From Rhynchopus euleeides (lineage: Eukaryota > Euglenozoa > Diplonemea > Diplonemida > Diplonemidae), in assembly GCA_963210315.1 (NCBI GenBank), contig OY723274.1, forward strand, positions 558,001 through 622,000: a DNA stretch of 64,000 nt. The letters are read 5' to 3'. The notes under the pieces are model-generated. The model was given only the letters and a program-made list of their open reading frames with translations, did not search any database and had not been told where the DNA came from. The position numbers were made by a program, and so were the translations under genes. This document shows, piece by piece, positions 37,373-47,689 of this stretch; position 1 is the stretch's first letter; each line of letters starts with the position of its first letter.

Positions 37373-37838
37373 TTTTTTTTTAGGAGAGGGGGCCCGGTGC
37401 CTGCGCGCGTCCTGTCGTACTGTGGCTGCTTGGTGGGGCTAGCGCAGCAGGTTCTACTTTTGCTTCTACGGGCTCTTAGCACTGTAACATGAACTACACA
37501 AACAACAAAGCTCTAGGGCAAACAAACCGCGTACTGGCCGGGGTTGAGCTGCGTGGGGCTCCGTGCTGGCGGCATGAACAAGGGGCTGTAGGCAAGTCTA
37601 CCATTCACAAGGGGCAGCCCGCTGGTGAGGGGAAAAGGGGGCGAGGTAAAGGGGGGGGGGGGGCAGGGGGGGAGAGGCAAAAGCGACTGACAGCGAGGGC
37701 GTGGACCGACTCCGCTGGCGCATTCACCGGAAGAAAGGGGAAGGGGGCACGGGGGTGGGGAACGGGAGGGGGGGGGGGGGGGGGAGGGGCGAAAGGAAAG
37801 AGGGGGGTAGGGGGGGGGAGGGGGGAGCCGACCTACGG
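37373..37838. other. G-rich 3' flank of the OTU gene inside the transposon
   Basis: Contains several poly-G runs (37650-37670, 37770-37790, 37810-37825), which read as poly-C downstream of the minus-strand gene. I see no coding signal. Confidence 0.6.
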
Positions 37839-39980
37839 CTATCTCGCTCCCCTGGCGGCCCTACTCCCCTGGCTCTGGGACCCCTGGGAACTCCGCTGCG
37901 AAGACCCCCGCGCCCCTGGCCGGCTCGCCCGCGCCCGCTTGCCTGCCCGCGCCCTCAGACGACAACAGACCACGTTGTACGCCTCCGCCTGTGAGGCCTT
38001 GTCATCCCCCAACTCGGCCCACCAAGCCTGAATGGCCCGGAGCGCCGCCTCCTGCTCCTCCTGCGGTCGGTGCACGTCGGGGCAGAACTGCTCCTCCCAC
38101 TCCCCCACCGTCGTGGCCCCGTCGTCCTCATCCATCTCCTGACCACGCTGCGGCGATGCCGACTCCCGCTTCCGCTTCGGCTGCGACGACATCGAGGTGG
38201 CTGGTGCTTGCGCAGGGTTGGAGCCTTCCTCGGTGGCGGTCGGGTCGGAGCGGCCGGTGGCCGGGGCGCCGGTGGGTGCAGGAGGGGGATCACCTTCTCG
38301 TCGAGGGGGATCACCCTGGTCCTGCGGCTGCGGGACCCTCGCAGGCGGCTCCTCCGCGTCCCGAGGCCCCAGATCCATACAGGTCTCCCCCTGCTCCACG
38401 CATTCCCCACACGCCCTGCAATCGCAACCGAAACAACGCCAGTGTTCGACTGCGGTATCCACCGCCTCTGCACAGCGGGCACAGTAAAAGCGGCGGCGCG
38501 ACGGCTGGGACGGCACCTGGCACATGGGGAGGCCCTGCTCCCCCCCTGGACAGCCAGTCCGCCCCAACACCGGCGAGGGGGCGAGGGCAGACACTGCCTC
38601 CGCCAGAGGTGGAGGCACCAAAAGGGGGGTGTAGTGCTTTCCCTGATGCTTGACTCCAAGCACTCCGACGAAAGGCTTCACCCGGGGGCGGTGGACCGTG
38701 GGGGGCGCTTGATCAGATAGGACCACCACAGCCCACCCCGACCCCAGCGCAAGTCCATGTACTGCTACCTGGTCCGCCCAAGAAGCCTCGTCCCGGCTAC
38801 CCTCGACTCGCATGGCCGCAGCCCAGGACTCGCTGTTCGGCTCGGCCCGAGCACAAAGGCCTGGGTCACGTAGCACCGCCTGGACGGCTAGCCTCCGCAT
38901 GCCCGCCGCCGAGCCTCCCATAATGAAAGCCGCCGCATCGAAGAAGCAGTCGCCTGGTGTGAAACGGAACCCCGTGCACTCCTGCATCCCCAAAGACCGT
39001 TGCAGCCTGGACAGACCGTCCCCTCCCCCTGGGGCCCGGCCCTCCAGCAAAGCCTTTGTCAGTGCGGTGCTCGCCGGGGGCGGAGGAGGGGGCTCCGCTT
39101 GCCCCGGCGGATGAGGGGCCACCCCTTGGTCCTCGCGTGGCAGAGGTAGTGGCGTGCAGACGCACCTGGTGTCGTCTTCGCCCAGCTCACAGCAGGTCGG
39201 GCACACCATCCTCGAGCAGTGACCACACTCCCCATGGTGCACGGCCGTGGTGAAGAGCGACGCACAGAACTGACAGCAACCCGGTGACCCCGACACATCC
39301 ACGCGCCCCGGGATAACCGGGCCCTGCGGCACCTCGACCTCCACACACTTCGTGTATGTGACCTGTTCCACCACCTGGTCCGGCACCGTGACCGGCTTGA
39401 ACCCCCCGTCCACGCCGCCCACAAAAAGCGCTTGGCATGGTTCACCTGGGGCCACGAGAAGAGGGGGGAGGTTGTCTCTAAAAACCACAGCGTGGACGTC
39501 GAGGGCCACCGCCACCCCACGGAGGGCCACCTGGTCCACGTCTTCGCCACCCCCGGAAGCCAGCATACGCCCCGCCCACTCGTCGGGGTCTGAGAGGAGC
39601 AGACGGAGTGTGGGCGCTCGACGGACGCACACCACCGCCAGGCGCAGAAGCTTGTCAGCGTCGATGTCAAACCCCAGGTCACACGCCGCGGCCGTCACCG
39701 CCACCACCCACGTTGCTGGGGCCCCCTCCGCCACTGACCCACCCAGGGCGGCGACCTGTTCTGGCATCGTAAGAGCATTACCAAGCCCCTCTGCCAGGTC
39801 CTCAATAGCCACTCGCGCCCCTCCTCGCTTGTCTCTCCACTTTTCGATGACGACAGAGGGGGACGGAGATGTCGGTGCTGCCTCTGCCCGAGGGACCGGG
39901 TCCGCCTGGGGCACAGGGCGCTCCTCATCAGGGTCAATGAACACCTCCCCCTCCCCACGCGAGTCAACCGAGAACCGCAT
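37839..39980 (-). CDS. Duplicated OTU-like protease / zinc-finger protein carried by the transposon
   Basis: 713 residues from the ATG at 39980; the frame is open to 40169 but only from a TTG. Layout: a degenerate OTU-like domain at about 80-200, where the catalytic Asp-Gly-Asn-Cys region is replaced by EGAPATW; a Cys cluster at about 235-275 (CQFC, TAVHHGECGHC, CPTCC); an active-looking OTU domain at about 335-455 with Cys345 (PGDCFFDA) and His449 (GKHYTPL); a second Cys cluster at about 499-533 (YCARC, TAVEHWRCFGC, CGEC); and a basic, disordered C-terminus. Both halves share the order OTU then C..C-TAV-H-C..C, so the protein arose by internal duplication. OTU proteases cleave ubiquitin-like conjugates or polyproteins. 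The role in transposition is unknown. Confidence 0.85.
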   Translation of the reverse strand: MRFSVDSRGEGEVFIDPDEERPVPQADPVPRAEAAPTSPSPSVVIEKWRDKRGGARVAIEDLAEGLGNALTMPEQVAALGGSVAEGAPATWVVAVTAAACDLGFDIDADKLLRLAVVCVRRAPTLRLLLSDPDEWAGRMLASGGGEDVDQVALRGVAVALDVHAVVFRDNLPPLLVAPGEPCQALFVGGVDGGFKPVTVPDQVVEQVTYTKCVEVEVPQGPVIPGRVDVSGSPGCCQFCASLFTTAVHHGECGHCSRMVCPTCCELGEDDTRCVCTPLPLPREDQGVAPHPPGQAEPPPPPPASTALTKALLEGRAPGGGDGLSRLQRSLGMQECTGFRFTPGDCFFDAAAFIMGGSAAGMRRLAVQAVLRDPGLCARAEPNSESWAAAMRVEGSRDEASWADQVAVHGLALGSGWAVVVLSDQAPPTVHRPRVKPFVGVLGVKHQGKHYTPLLVPPPLAEAVSALAPSPVLGRTGCPGGEQGLPMCQVPSQPSRRRFYCARCAEAVDTAVEHWRCFGCDCRACGECVEQGETCMDLGPRDAEEPPARVPQPQDQGDPPRREGDPPPAPTGAPATGRSDPTATEEGSNPAQAPATSMSSQPKRKRESASPQRGQEMDEDDGATTVGEWEEQFCPDVHRPQEEQEAALRAIQAWWAELGDDKASQAEAYNVVCCRLRARAGKRARASRPGARGSSQRSSQGSQSQGSRAARGAR

Positions 39981-41246
39981 GAAGTGGTCCGGGTTCAGGG
40001 GGGCCGCGGCCTCTGTAGCCAACGCCGTCCGGCTCACTGCTGCTGGCGATATGGGGCCGCATTCAAGGAGTGTTCGACCCAGGATGTGGCTGTACGTGCA
40101 AGATGAAACAGGACAGCCACCACACCACCAGTCTTGACGCCCACAAAATGGTGGATTTTCCAGCGTCAATTCTGTCTCACAGGGTTAGCCACTTCGACCA
40201 CACGGGTCGTTGTGCAGAACTTCTCTTTTCGACGCGACGGTATGTATGTCACGCTTGCAGTTGGCTCTGGCGCTGGTTGCGGGTCTGTCGAGGAGCAGCA
40301 GCGGGGTCAAACCCGTCTGCTGTTTTCTGTCATTCCTGTGGTCTGTCGTACGACTTCGGCTTGCGAAAGACTTTTAAACGTTTATAGCCTCTGGTCACGG
40401 CCCCCTTTCAACTTTGACCGTGGGTGGGTTTCTGAATTTTCTGGAAAGCACCATGGATTCGAGGGACTGCGTGATTCGGACTTGCAGAACGGAAGGGCTA
40501 CTGGGAAGGAACTGTACACTTTCTTGAGGCACGATCATTGGTGACCTAGGACGGAGGCATGCACGCCTGTTGACTGGTGAAAAGGGGACACCCCAAGCAA
40601 GGCATACAAAGCGGAAGGCAGACTTTGTTGCTCCGGCACCACTGTTTCTATTCCCGCCTGGGCTCTGTTTACCCCACCGTCAACAACGCGGCGCCGTTAA
40701 AACTCTATAAGGGGAGGTTTGGTATGTCGCACTGTTCGTCGCATTCAGCGGGGGAGCCAGTGGACGTGTGGAGAGGGGTGTACAGTTCTGAAACAGTAGT
40801 CTGGTTCTGCGGGGGCGAATCACGTGTGGGAGTGTGGGTGGGAAGTCCTGAGATGAAGTGGTGCGATCCTTGGGGGGGGGCAAAACTTTCATTTGCCTTT
40901 GGTCAAGGCCTTTTCAAACAAATTTGACCACGGAGCCAAGTCGCCGGTCCCTCGAATAGCATGAGTCTATGACAGGTTCCGGCACCAGGTTGCCTGCGAT
41001 CGCAAACCCCCCCCCGGGGGGGGTCAGCCCAAGGACCCTTTAGGCCCTTTAGCCCCCAGCTGGGGGAGGGCCTGTGTGTACTGGATAGTTTAAGTGGCAT
41101 TTACGATAATACCACTTTTTCAGTACCACTTTTTTGGCCTGTGCCCCTGTGGCCTGGCCAAGGCCCTGACCCCCCCTGAGCCCTGGCTTGGGGGGGTCCC
41201 TGTGGACCCCCTGGCTTCCGGCTGGGGGGGGGCCTGTGTGGACTGG
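39981..41246. other. 5' region of the OTU gene and inner transposon sequence
   Basis: About 1.27 kb with only short frames (for example 40134-40544 and 40577-40927, plus strand) that show no family features. I looked for transposase remnants here and found none. Confidence 0.5.
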
Positions 41247-41565
41247 ATAGTTTAGGTGGCATTTACGATAATGCCACTTTTTCAGTACCACTTTTTTCTT
41301 ACGATAATACCACTTTTTCAGTACCACTTTTTTGGCCTGTGCCTGAGGGCCAGGCCAAGGCCCCCCTGGGTGGGCGGCCTGTGTACTGGATAGTTTAGGT
41401 GGCATTTACGATAATACCACTTTTTCAGTACCACTTTTTTGGTTTACGATTTTACCACTTTTTTCTTACGATAATACCACTTTTTTCTTACGATAATACC
41501 ACTTTTTGAAAAGTGGTATTATCGTAAAAACCCCCAGAAAAAAGTGGCATTATCGTAATTACCCC
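41247..41565. repeat. Right terminal inverted repeat of the 4.5-kb transposon
   Basis: Complement of the left arm with one additional GTGGTATTATCGTAAGAAAAAA unit, which explains the roughly 22-bp length difference. A further related but rearranged segment extends inward to about 41070. Confidence 0.9.
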
Positions 41566-41574
41566 AAGAACCTT

Positions 41575-41903
41575 CAATTCCGGCTTTCCCTCAAAATGTG
41601 GGTGCCTGCATTGAAAGTTACCTTTATTATTGAGGGTCAACTCCAGCTTGTTGATGTTTCGGATCTCTCTATCCTCAACATCCTTTACCACACACGTAAG
41701 GTTGTTCCAACATATTGATAGACATCTTTCGGTATGCACATCCATCAAGATAATACATATATGCATTGGCATGCACCTGATACCTCGTCTGCGATGGGAC
41801 ATATCGAGAAGCCAGGCGGTCCGTGGATTGTCATTAGTTGCCGCCTGGCTCGATCGATATTGAGGACATACAGGTGGCCCATAGAGAAGACTTGTCATCC
41901 CTT
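41575..41903 (-). repeat. Repeat X, copy alpha, right part
   Basis: Continues X after the transposon. The first 50 bp match 48751-48802 and the rest matches 24438-24572 plus 36417-36560. The minus strand is open from 42210 to the transposon (over 200 codons) and would read on into 37075-36917. Protein strings such as HPHFEGKPELKVL and CLSICWNNLTCVVKD look coding-like but match no family I know. Confidence 0.85.
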
Positions 41904-42543
41904 CGCTGCTCTCTATGGGCGACCTGATCCCATCGCAGTCTCGCTCATACAAGGGAGTAGCGCAGTAGTCATCAGGTGTTGTCAGGGTCGGGATCTGGCC
42001 TTGAGACATCCGATCTCCAGCAGACGTAGTCGGCGGTTGTAGTCCAGACCCATGTGTCTCAACGCAGGATGCAGGAGTAGTAGATACCATCCTGCGCTGT
42101 GATATCGCACCGATCGCGTGGGTCACATTGTCGGTCTGCGCAGGCTGAGCAGGCTTAGCGGACAGTTGGGACAGCTGATGAACTCTGTGGTGGCGAAGCG
42201 GTTGGTCCACGATCGTTCAGCGGGGCATGTGGGAGGATATATGGGTATCATCGATCTGGATCCAGTCTAGTGTATTAGCGCCGGCTGTAGTATCTCCGAG
42301 AAGTTCACTGTCATCGGTCAGCTGGGGAGCAGTATTTTCCGCGCATCGATATGTAGGATAGAGTCGTCGTCTGGACGGGCTCGTCGACATTCGACGTAAA
42401 CAGGGATTATGTTAGTCTGACGGTCGTACCACGTAGGGTCGATCTGAGAGGTTCGTTCGCCCAGGTGACCGCGTGATTCATGCACCGTTGTCCAGGCCCC
42501 GCGCAGTCGTCTCAGAGAGCAGGAAGCGTCCACCGACGAACTG

Positions 42544-42900
42544 TCAATCGCAGACAACTTCGCCAGTTCGCACCAGGTATGGGTGCGATGTTTTCATCAG
42601 CTTCTGATCATCATGATGTAGTGGCGGTAATTCGTATTGTATCGCTACTCGGCTTCTTGCGCCTGGGCCTTCGCAGACAGCAGGGCGCGTACGGATGGCG
42701 GAGTTCACACCGGACGCAGGGTTGACGAAGGCCACCATGGAGGCATCTCCAATGATTTTCACTTCATAGCCTATGCAGGCCTGCATGAGACAGCGGATCG
42801 TGTGGGTTGACATGGTACGCTTCACGCCTCTCATATCGGCGTTGCGGAGCGCACATCGGTGAATACACTCGTCACATCACCCAGCTTTGTATCGGGGGCC
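42544..42900 (-). pseudogene. Relic of a class III nucleotide cyclase
   Basis: The minus strand reads IGYEVKIIGDASMVAFVNPASGV, the cyclase core motif, preceded in another frame by DVTSVFTDVRSATP, the first metal-binding motif. Against the intact gene at 21.6 kb it has frameshifts and many substitutions, so it is an old, separate copy rather than part of the recent duplication. Confidence 0.8.
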
Positions 42901-43694
42901 ACGACGCGGGCAGATTCGGCGTGAACGCAGGCATCAGCAGCTGTTTTGCGAGGTCCCTCTTAAGCTGAATGTGTTTGACACGGTGACGAAGGGGTCAACA
43001 CACGTAGGTCCGTTTCGAGTCCTTCGAGACAAGGCCCCCGGGTGCTGCGATGCGGAGTATCTGCTCGTCTGCTGTCTATCCTCATCACCTCCGTGCACCT
43101 GAGGGTTCCTTGCAGAAGCTCGGTATACAGGGATCCAAATTGCTGCGCAGTGGCTTGGTGTCGAGCATGTCGCTAGGCCTGCCATGCCTCCCGGCGGGTG
43201 CTTCCTTACTCATGCGCCGGGTTGACCTTTTCGCTGTCGTCCGCAGCTTCGGGCTTGTCGTGGCCGAGAGTGCACTGCTGGTCGCCGCTGGCTCATTGTG
43301 GTGGGAGTATCTAGTGCAGCGGGTGCACTGGCTCAAACCATCAGCGCGAGGATCCGATGTTACACAGGCCTGTCGCTAACTTTTCAATTTTGGAGATTTG
43401 GTGGGTTGACGCTCCTGTTTTGGGGGGGGATCAGGGGGGAAAACACTAGGGGTCAATTTTTCTCGCGCGCGCTTCGCGCGCGCTCGTGTTGTTGCCAAAT
43501 TTTCCCATCGGTGGACCACTAGGTGGGCACGGTGTGAGGCGCTGGGTTCCTTCCGTGGTTCCTCTCCCGCTCGCGCCGTCGGGTGCCGGAGGAAACCAAA
43601 AAATGGCTTTCAGGACCATGATTTCGACGCTGCCCCCTGATATGTCACGGCCGTCAAAGCGCAAGGACTTGGTTACTAGACGGGCACGCGAGAT

Positions 43695-43754
43695 GGGGGG
43701 TCTGGGGGGCAGAGCCCCCCAGCCGCCGGAGGCCACGGTAGTGAGCATCTGTTC
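43695..43754 (-). repeat. GC-rich hairpin repeat, copy 2
   Basis: Opposite-strand copy of the 34722-34777 repeat: GGGGGGCAGAGCCCCCC, then AGCCGCCGGAGGCCACGG and TAGTGAGCATCTGTTC. Confidence 0.8.
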
Positions 43755-43868
43755 ATTGTGGGCGTACAGATTCTGTGTGAGTTGGCTGCGTCCTCCTGAG
43801 GCTACTGGAGTGGTTGGATTCCCTGACCCGGTGGGAATCGAATGACTTGAGTACGAGACATACGCCAC

Positions 43869-43926
43869 AGGGGGGTCTGGGGGGCGGAGCCCCCAGCCGC
43901 CGGAGGCCACGGTAGTGAGCATCTGT
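43869..43926 (-). repeat. GC-rich hairpin repeat, copy 3
   Basis: Same orientation as copy 2 and 174 bp from it, again followed by TAGTGAGCATCTGTTC, so the conserved unit is longer than the hairpin. Confidence 0.8.
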
Positions 43927-43929
43927 TCC

Positions 43930-44185
43930 TGCAAAACCATACTCTCTTCGACGTCGACCCAGTGAAAGTGGGTTGACGCTTGGTCGACGCTTGGTGAGCG
44001 TCGACCCAGTGTAATAAATGGGTTGACGCTTGGTCCAGGCTTGAATGGCAACCCAGTTCCACTAGGTCGACGCTCCAAGCCTCGACCAAGCGTCAACCCA
44101 GTCCACTGGGTCGACGCTGGGTCGACGCTTTTTTATGGGGGGGGAAACCCAAAATCACTGGGTCGACGGTCGACGCTTAGCGACA
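43930..44185. repeat. Cluster of GTCGACGC / GCGTCGAC hairpin repeats
   Basis: The words GGGTTGACGCTTGG, GGTCGACGC and their complements recur about every 20-30 bp in both orientations. The cluster could fold into several stems. No function is evident. Confidence 0.75.
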
Positions 44186-47100
44186 TGCCTGGATGTTACA
44201 CACACAACTGGGGGGGGGGGGGGGGGGGCGTCCATCTCCATGCCCGATCGGGATGAGACATTTGCCGGTATAAGGAAGAGGAACCGGTTGTGCGCGTGAA
44301 ACAGGTATCCTCATGCCTGATTGCCCGGAGAGTTGCTTCGAGGTCGATGTAGGGACGAGAACATACCTGTCGGGAAATGAGGACGGCACTTCCGCGGATC
44401 GGGTACTATCAAAAGGAGGGCGTCGCCTCCGTACTAGATATTCATAATACGGATATCGCGTCCATGCCTAGGAAGCTATCGTAAGAGAGGGGCGTCACAT
44501 TCACGTCCCTGGTGTTCTCAATAGGACTTCACGTCCGCACCTCGGGCGCTCATATTGCAAAGGATGGACGTCACCTTCGTGTCGTGGGCGCGGTCACAAA
44601 AAGGATGGCTTCACCTCCGCGTTCCCGGACGGAGGTCGCCTCCTTGTCTCGGCATCAGAGCAGAAGGAGTCGTCACCGATGGAGGTCACGCATGTCTGGT
44701 GCGTGGTTACGATGTATCTGTGCAACTGCGATACCTAGGCTGCTATTCCTCAGGGTCGAAGATCATGCACAAGGATGCGTCGATAGTTGCTTTAGGGAGC
44801 TGATCTGGCCGTGGACAGCTTCCGGTCCTGGGCTGCACACGAGGTAGGTGTTGAGGGTCTCCGTGATTTGAGATCCCTTTGTTTGTTGATACGCGGCCTG
44901 CTCGACGGGTGTGGTTCCTCACGGTATTCTGGTGTCGAGGGGCGTTGCGTTGTGTGCCAGCTCCACATCTGTCGCCTCTGACGCGGGGCAGCAAACCCAC
45001 CTACTTCAGATCGTCAGCATCCGCAGCGCGCTATGCGCTGCGCCATACGTCGAGGAATGAGCCTCATTGGACCGATCGCTGTCTTTCTCGCCTCGTCTTG
45101 TGTGTCGAGCAGGAACGTTTGATCAGACTACCGTTATCCGTCATCGGCGTACTCCAAGGCGCATCCCAGCAGCTTGATATGCGGCATCACGAATCTTCTG
45201 CCAGTACCAACTCCCCGTCCTTCTTCAGGTGTGAGGGTGCACATTCAAGTGCGTCGGAGTGAACCTCACGCTCAGCTGGGCATCGAGGCGAGCATCGCCA
45301 CCCTGTCTCTTCGACGGCCCTGCCGTCCCAGAGAATCGCCTCTCGTTGGATCTCCGCAGCCTGCGCGCGGTGCTCTGCACGTCCATACGTTGCGGGTATC
45401 TTTCGTGGCGGAGACGCTTCGTGCAACTTCCCTGTGAGGCCTGGGGTTGTTCGACATCCTCGTTCGCCTGGCCGCGAAGGGTTTCTATCTCGGGGTTTAC
45501 GGTCCTCGTCTAAGGGGTCAGATACAACGGGAGGTTACTGACGCCATGACAGGTCACGCGCCACCGCAGAGCGGCCTTGTGCGAACCCTGGGGTCGGCGT
45601 GGATGGGGGCACAGTTGAGCATCCGGCCGCAGCCGAGGGACCACAAAGGGAGGGGGCAATCCCTGCGGATGAAGACGTCGTGAGAGGTCGGCGCCACCGC
45701 GGATGGCCACGCATCTGCGAGATCGGCGGATAAGCGGCGATCGAGAGGGGGTCGAAGGCGTTCTCCTGTAGGGATGAGTTTTCCTCCCTACATGTCAGCA
45801 CCTCAGCGTCTTTGGGGTTGCGAGGCGTCTGTTGCGTTTGACCTGTCATTCCTTAGTACACGCATGATGTGGCATCCCGTATCCCTTGCGGCGTTCAATC
45901 ACCATATCGGAGGTGCATCGGCGGGAGTCGTAGATGCCTTTGGCAGCAATTGAAGTGTCGTTAAGAGCAGAGAGGTCGCTGCCGGGAACAGCGCGCCGGT
46001 GATGCCCGGATTTACCCTGGCATGATGATTCCTTTTCGGTCCCCAGAGATGCAGCCACGGGAGGGACACGGCGTGGATCTTCGTCAAGCAGCGCAGACTT
46101 CACTGAGCGCCTGCCCGTGATCGCTACTGTCTCAACCCGGGGATAGTCTAGGTCAGCACGTGTCTGAAGCCACAGGCTCATGACGTCTTGGCACAGCCCT
46201 ATTACTGGTCAGCTGATGGGCGCTTGTGACGAGAGCTTGCTAAAGGCTCCTATCTCACTTGCAGGGTGTGACGGGCATACTGACCGAGCCGATCGGGGGA
46301 AAGATTCATCCATGTGACAGGCTGAGAGGGCGCGGTGGTTCGGGTTTCTATACGTGGGTGTCGAAGAGACATCAGCGGTACTGCTAGGAACATCAGAGGT
46401 AGTGGGGGAGTCGAAGTGGAGTTGTAGGGGGCGCAGCAGGGGGTATCCAGGGAGTAGGCTAGCCGTATCGGATGATGAGCTTGAGGTGTGATTCCCCAGA
46501 CGCCTCCAGCAGGTGGCGGAGGGGTTGGGTAGGTCGCTCTGCGACACAGCACCTGCCATCGACAGCGAGATCGGCGTAGCTCTCCAGGGTGTACATGTCA
46601 GGCATACTCATGTGGGCCGGGTTAAGGCGTGTTGAGTGGACGCAGCCGGTAGCGACAGGTGGACCCGCGGGTACGGATGCTGTGAGTGGAGAGCCGGACG
46701 CGTCCTTCGCTGTGTGCCTGCCATGGCTCCATTCGACGTCGGGGCCAATAACACACCTGCCTGGCTGCTCTGTCAGATAGCCGACTGCGCTGGCATCTCC
46801 ATACCCCGGGCGTCCGAGTACAATGAGGGTATCTTCTCTCTGACCTGTCGTGTATACCAAGAGGGGAGCGCGTCTGAACCGGTTTACGGGCACGCATACG
46901 CCAGGTAGGCGGTACCCCTGGGTATCCGACGATTGTGACAGGTGGTAACATTTGCTAACAGCTTCTCACCTGAAGACTCGGGGCACAGCCGTTGTTTATG
47001 GCTCTTGCTCAGGAGACTCCAGATCGCGTACATCCGTACGGAGGTGTGTACTCGGTGTCCCATTATGATAGCACTCAATGATCTGTCCATGTCAGGCGTA

Positions 47101-47689
47101 CTTGGGACATAGGCGGGGGCGGGCGCGGCCTCATCGTCCCCTTGGCGCGTGCACGACCGGGGGGGGGGGGGGTTTCCTTTATACTCCTGCGTGGTGATCC
47201 CCCGAGAGCCGTGCGGTCACCCACACTGCCTGAGGGTTGCCATCTACATCTGCCGACCACATGGGCACGAGGCGATGACACTTCCTGCCTCCAATGCTGC
47301 CATGAAAGGGTCTCCCGTCTTCGAATGTTGGACGCCTACATGCAAAGGAAAGTGTCATCTCCGAATACCGAGTAGTCACACACAGGAGAGTGTCTCCTCC
47401 AGACGCTGAGCGTTCCCATACCCAAGGAGGGCGTTGCTGACGAATGCCGAGCGTTCCCACATGAAGGAGGGGGTGACCCCTCCAGTCGTCGAGCGTTCAC
47501 ATACCAAAGGGGGCCTCTGAACGCCGAGCGGGCTCTTCAAATCCAACTCCTTGTCGCGGAGATCCGTATTCGAGGGAAGGCACCACTTCCTTGTGTCGGG
47601 AACAGGATATGTGAGGGCGTCTCCTCATTGCCTCGGGCATTTGCGCGTCAGGAGGGCGTCACCTCCGTGCCTCGGGAATTATGAGGTGT

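Larger units (their letters stand above)
37076..41565. mobile_element. 4.5-kb DNA transposon carrying an OTU/zinc-finger gene (Mutator-like features)
   Basis: Inverted ends begin GGGGTAATTACGATAATGCC at 37076 and end with the complement at 41565. The flanks carry a perfect 9-bp duplication AAGAACCTT (37067-37075 and 41566-41574). The related uninterrupted site is at 48742-48750 in this window. TIRs are about 297 bp (left) and 319 bp (right). Nine-bp duplications and long TIRs are typical of Mutator-like elements, but I find no MULE transposase, so superfamily is inferred. The only clear gene is the OTU/zinc-finger protein, and the element is probably non-autonomous. Confidence 0.92.
41904..47689. 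other. Decayed region with cyclase and repeat relics
   Basis: No intact gene. It contains a cyclase relic (42544-42900), GC-rich hairpin repeats (43695-43926), a GTCGACGC hairpin cluster (43930-44185) and, at about 44400-44700 and 47380-47690, irregular repeats of GGCGTCACCTCCG-like and GAGCGTTCCCATA-like words that look like eroded minisatellite. Many short frames exist on both strands without domain support. Confidence 0.55.

Noticed and set aside
39981-40169. Upstream extension of the OTU gene to 40169
   Set aside because: It would need a TTG start; the first ATG is 39980 and precedes the first folded region.
40577-40927. Possible transposase fragment in the 4.5-kb transposon
   Set aside because: No DDE or zinc-finger motif in any frame.
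47255-47330. Second cyclase relic on the minus strand (TGDPFMAAL-like string)
   Set aside because: Only about ten residues resemble the cyclase core and no second motif is nearby; too weak to annotate.
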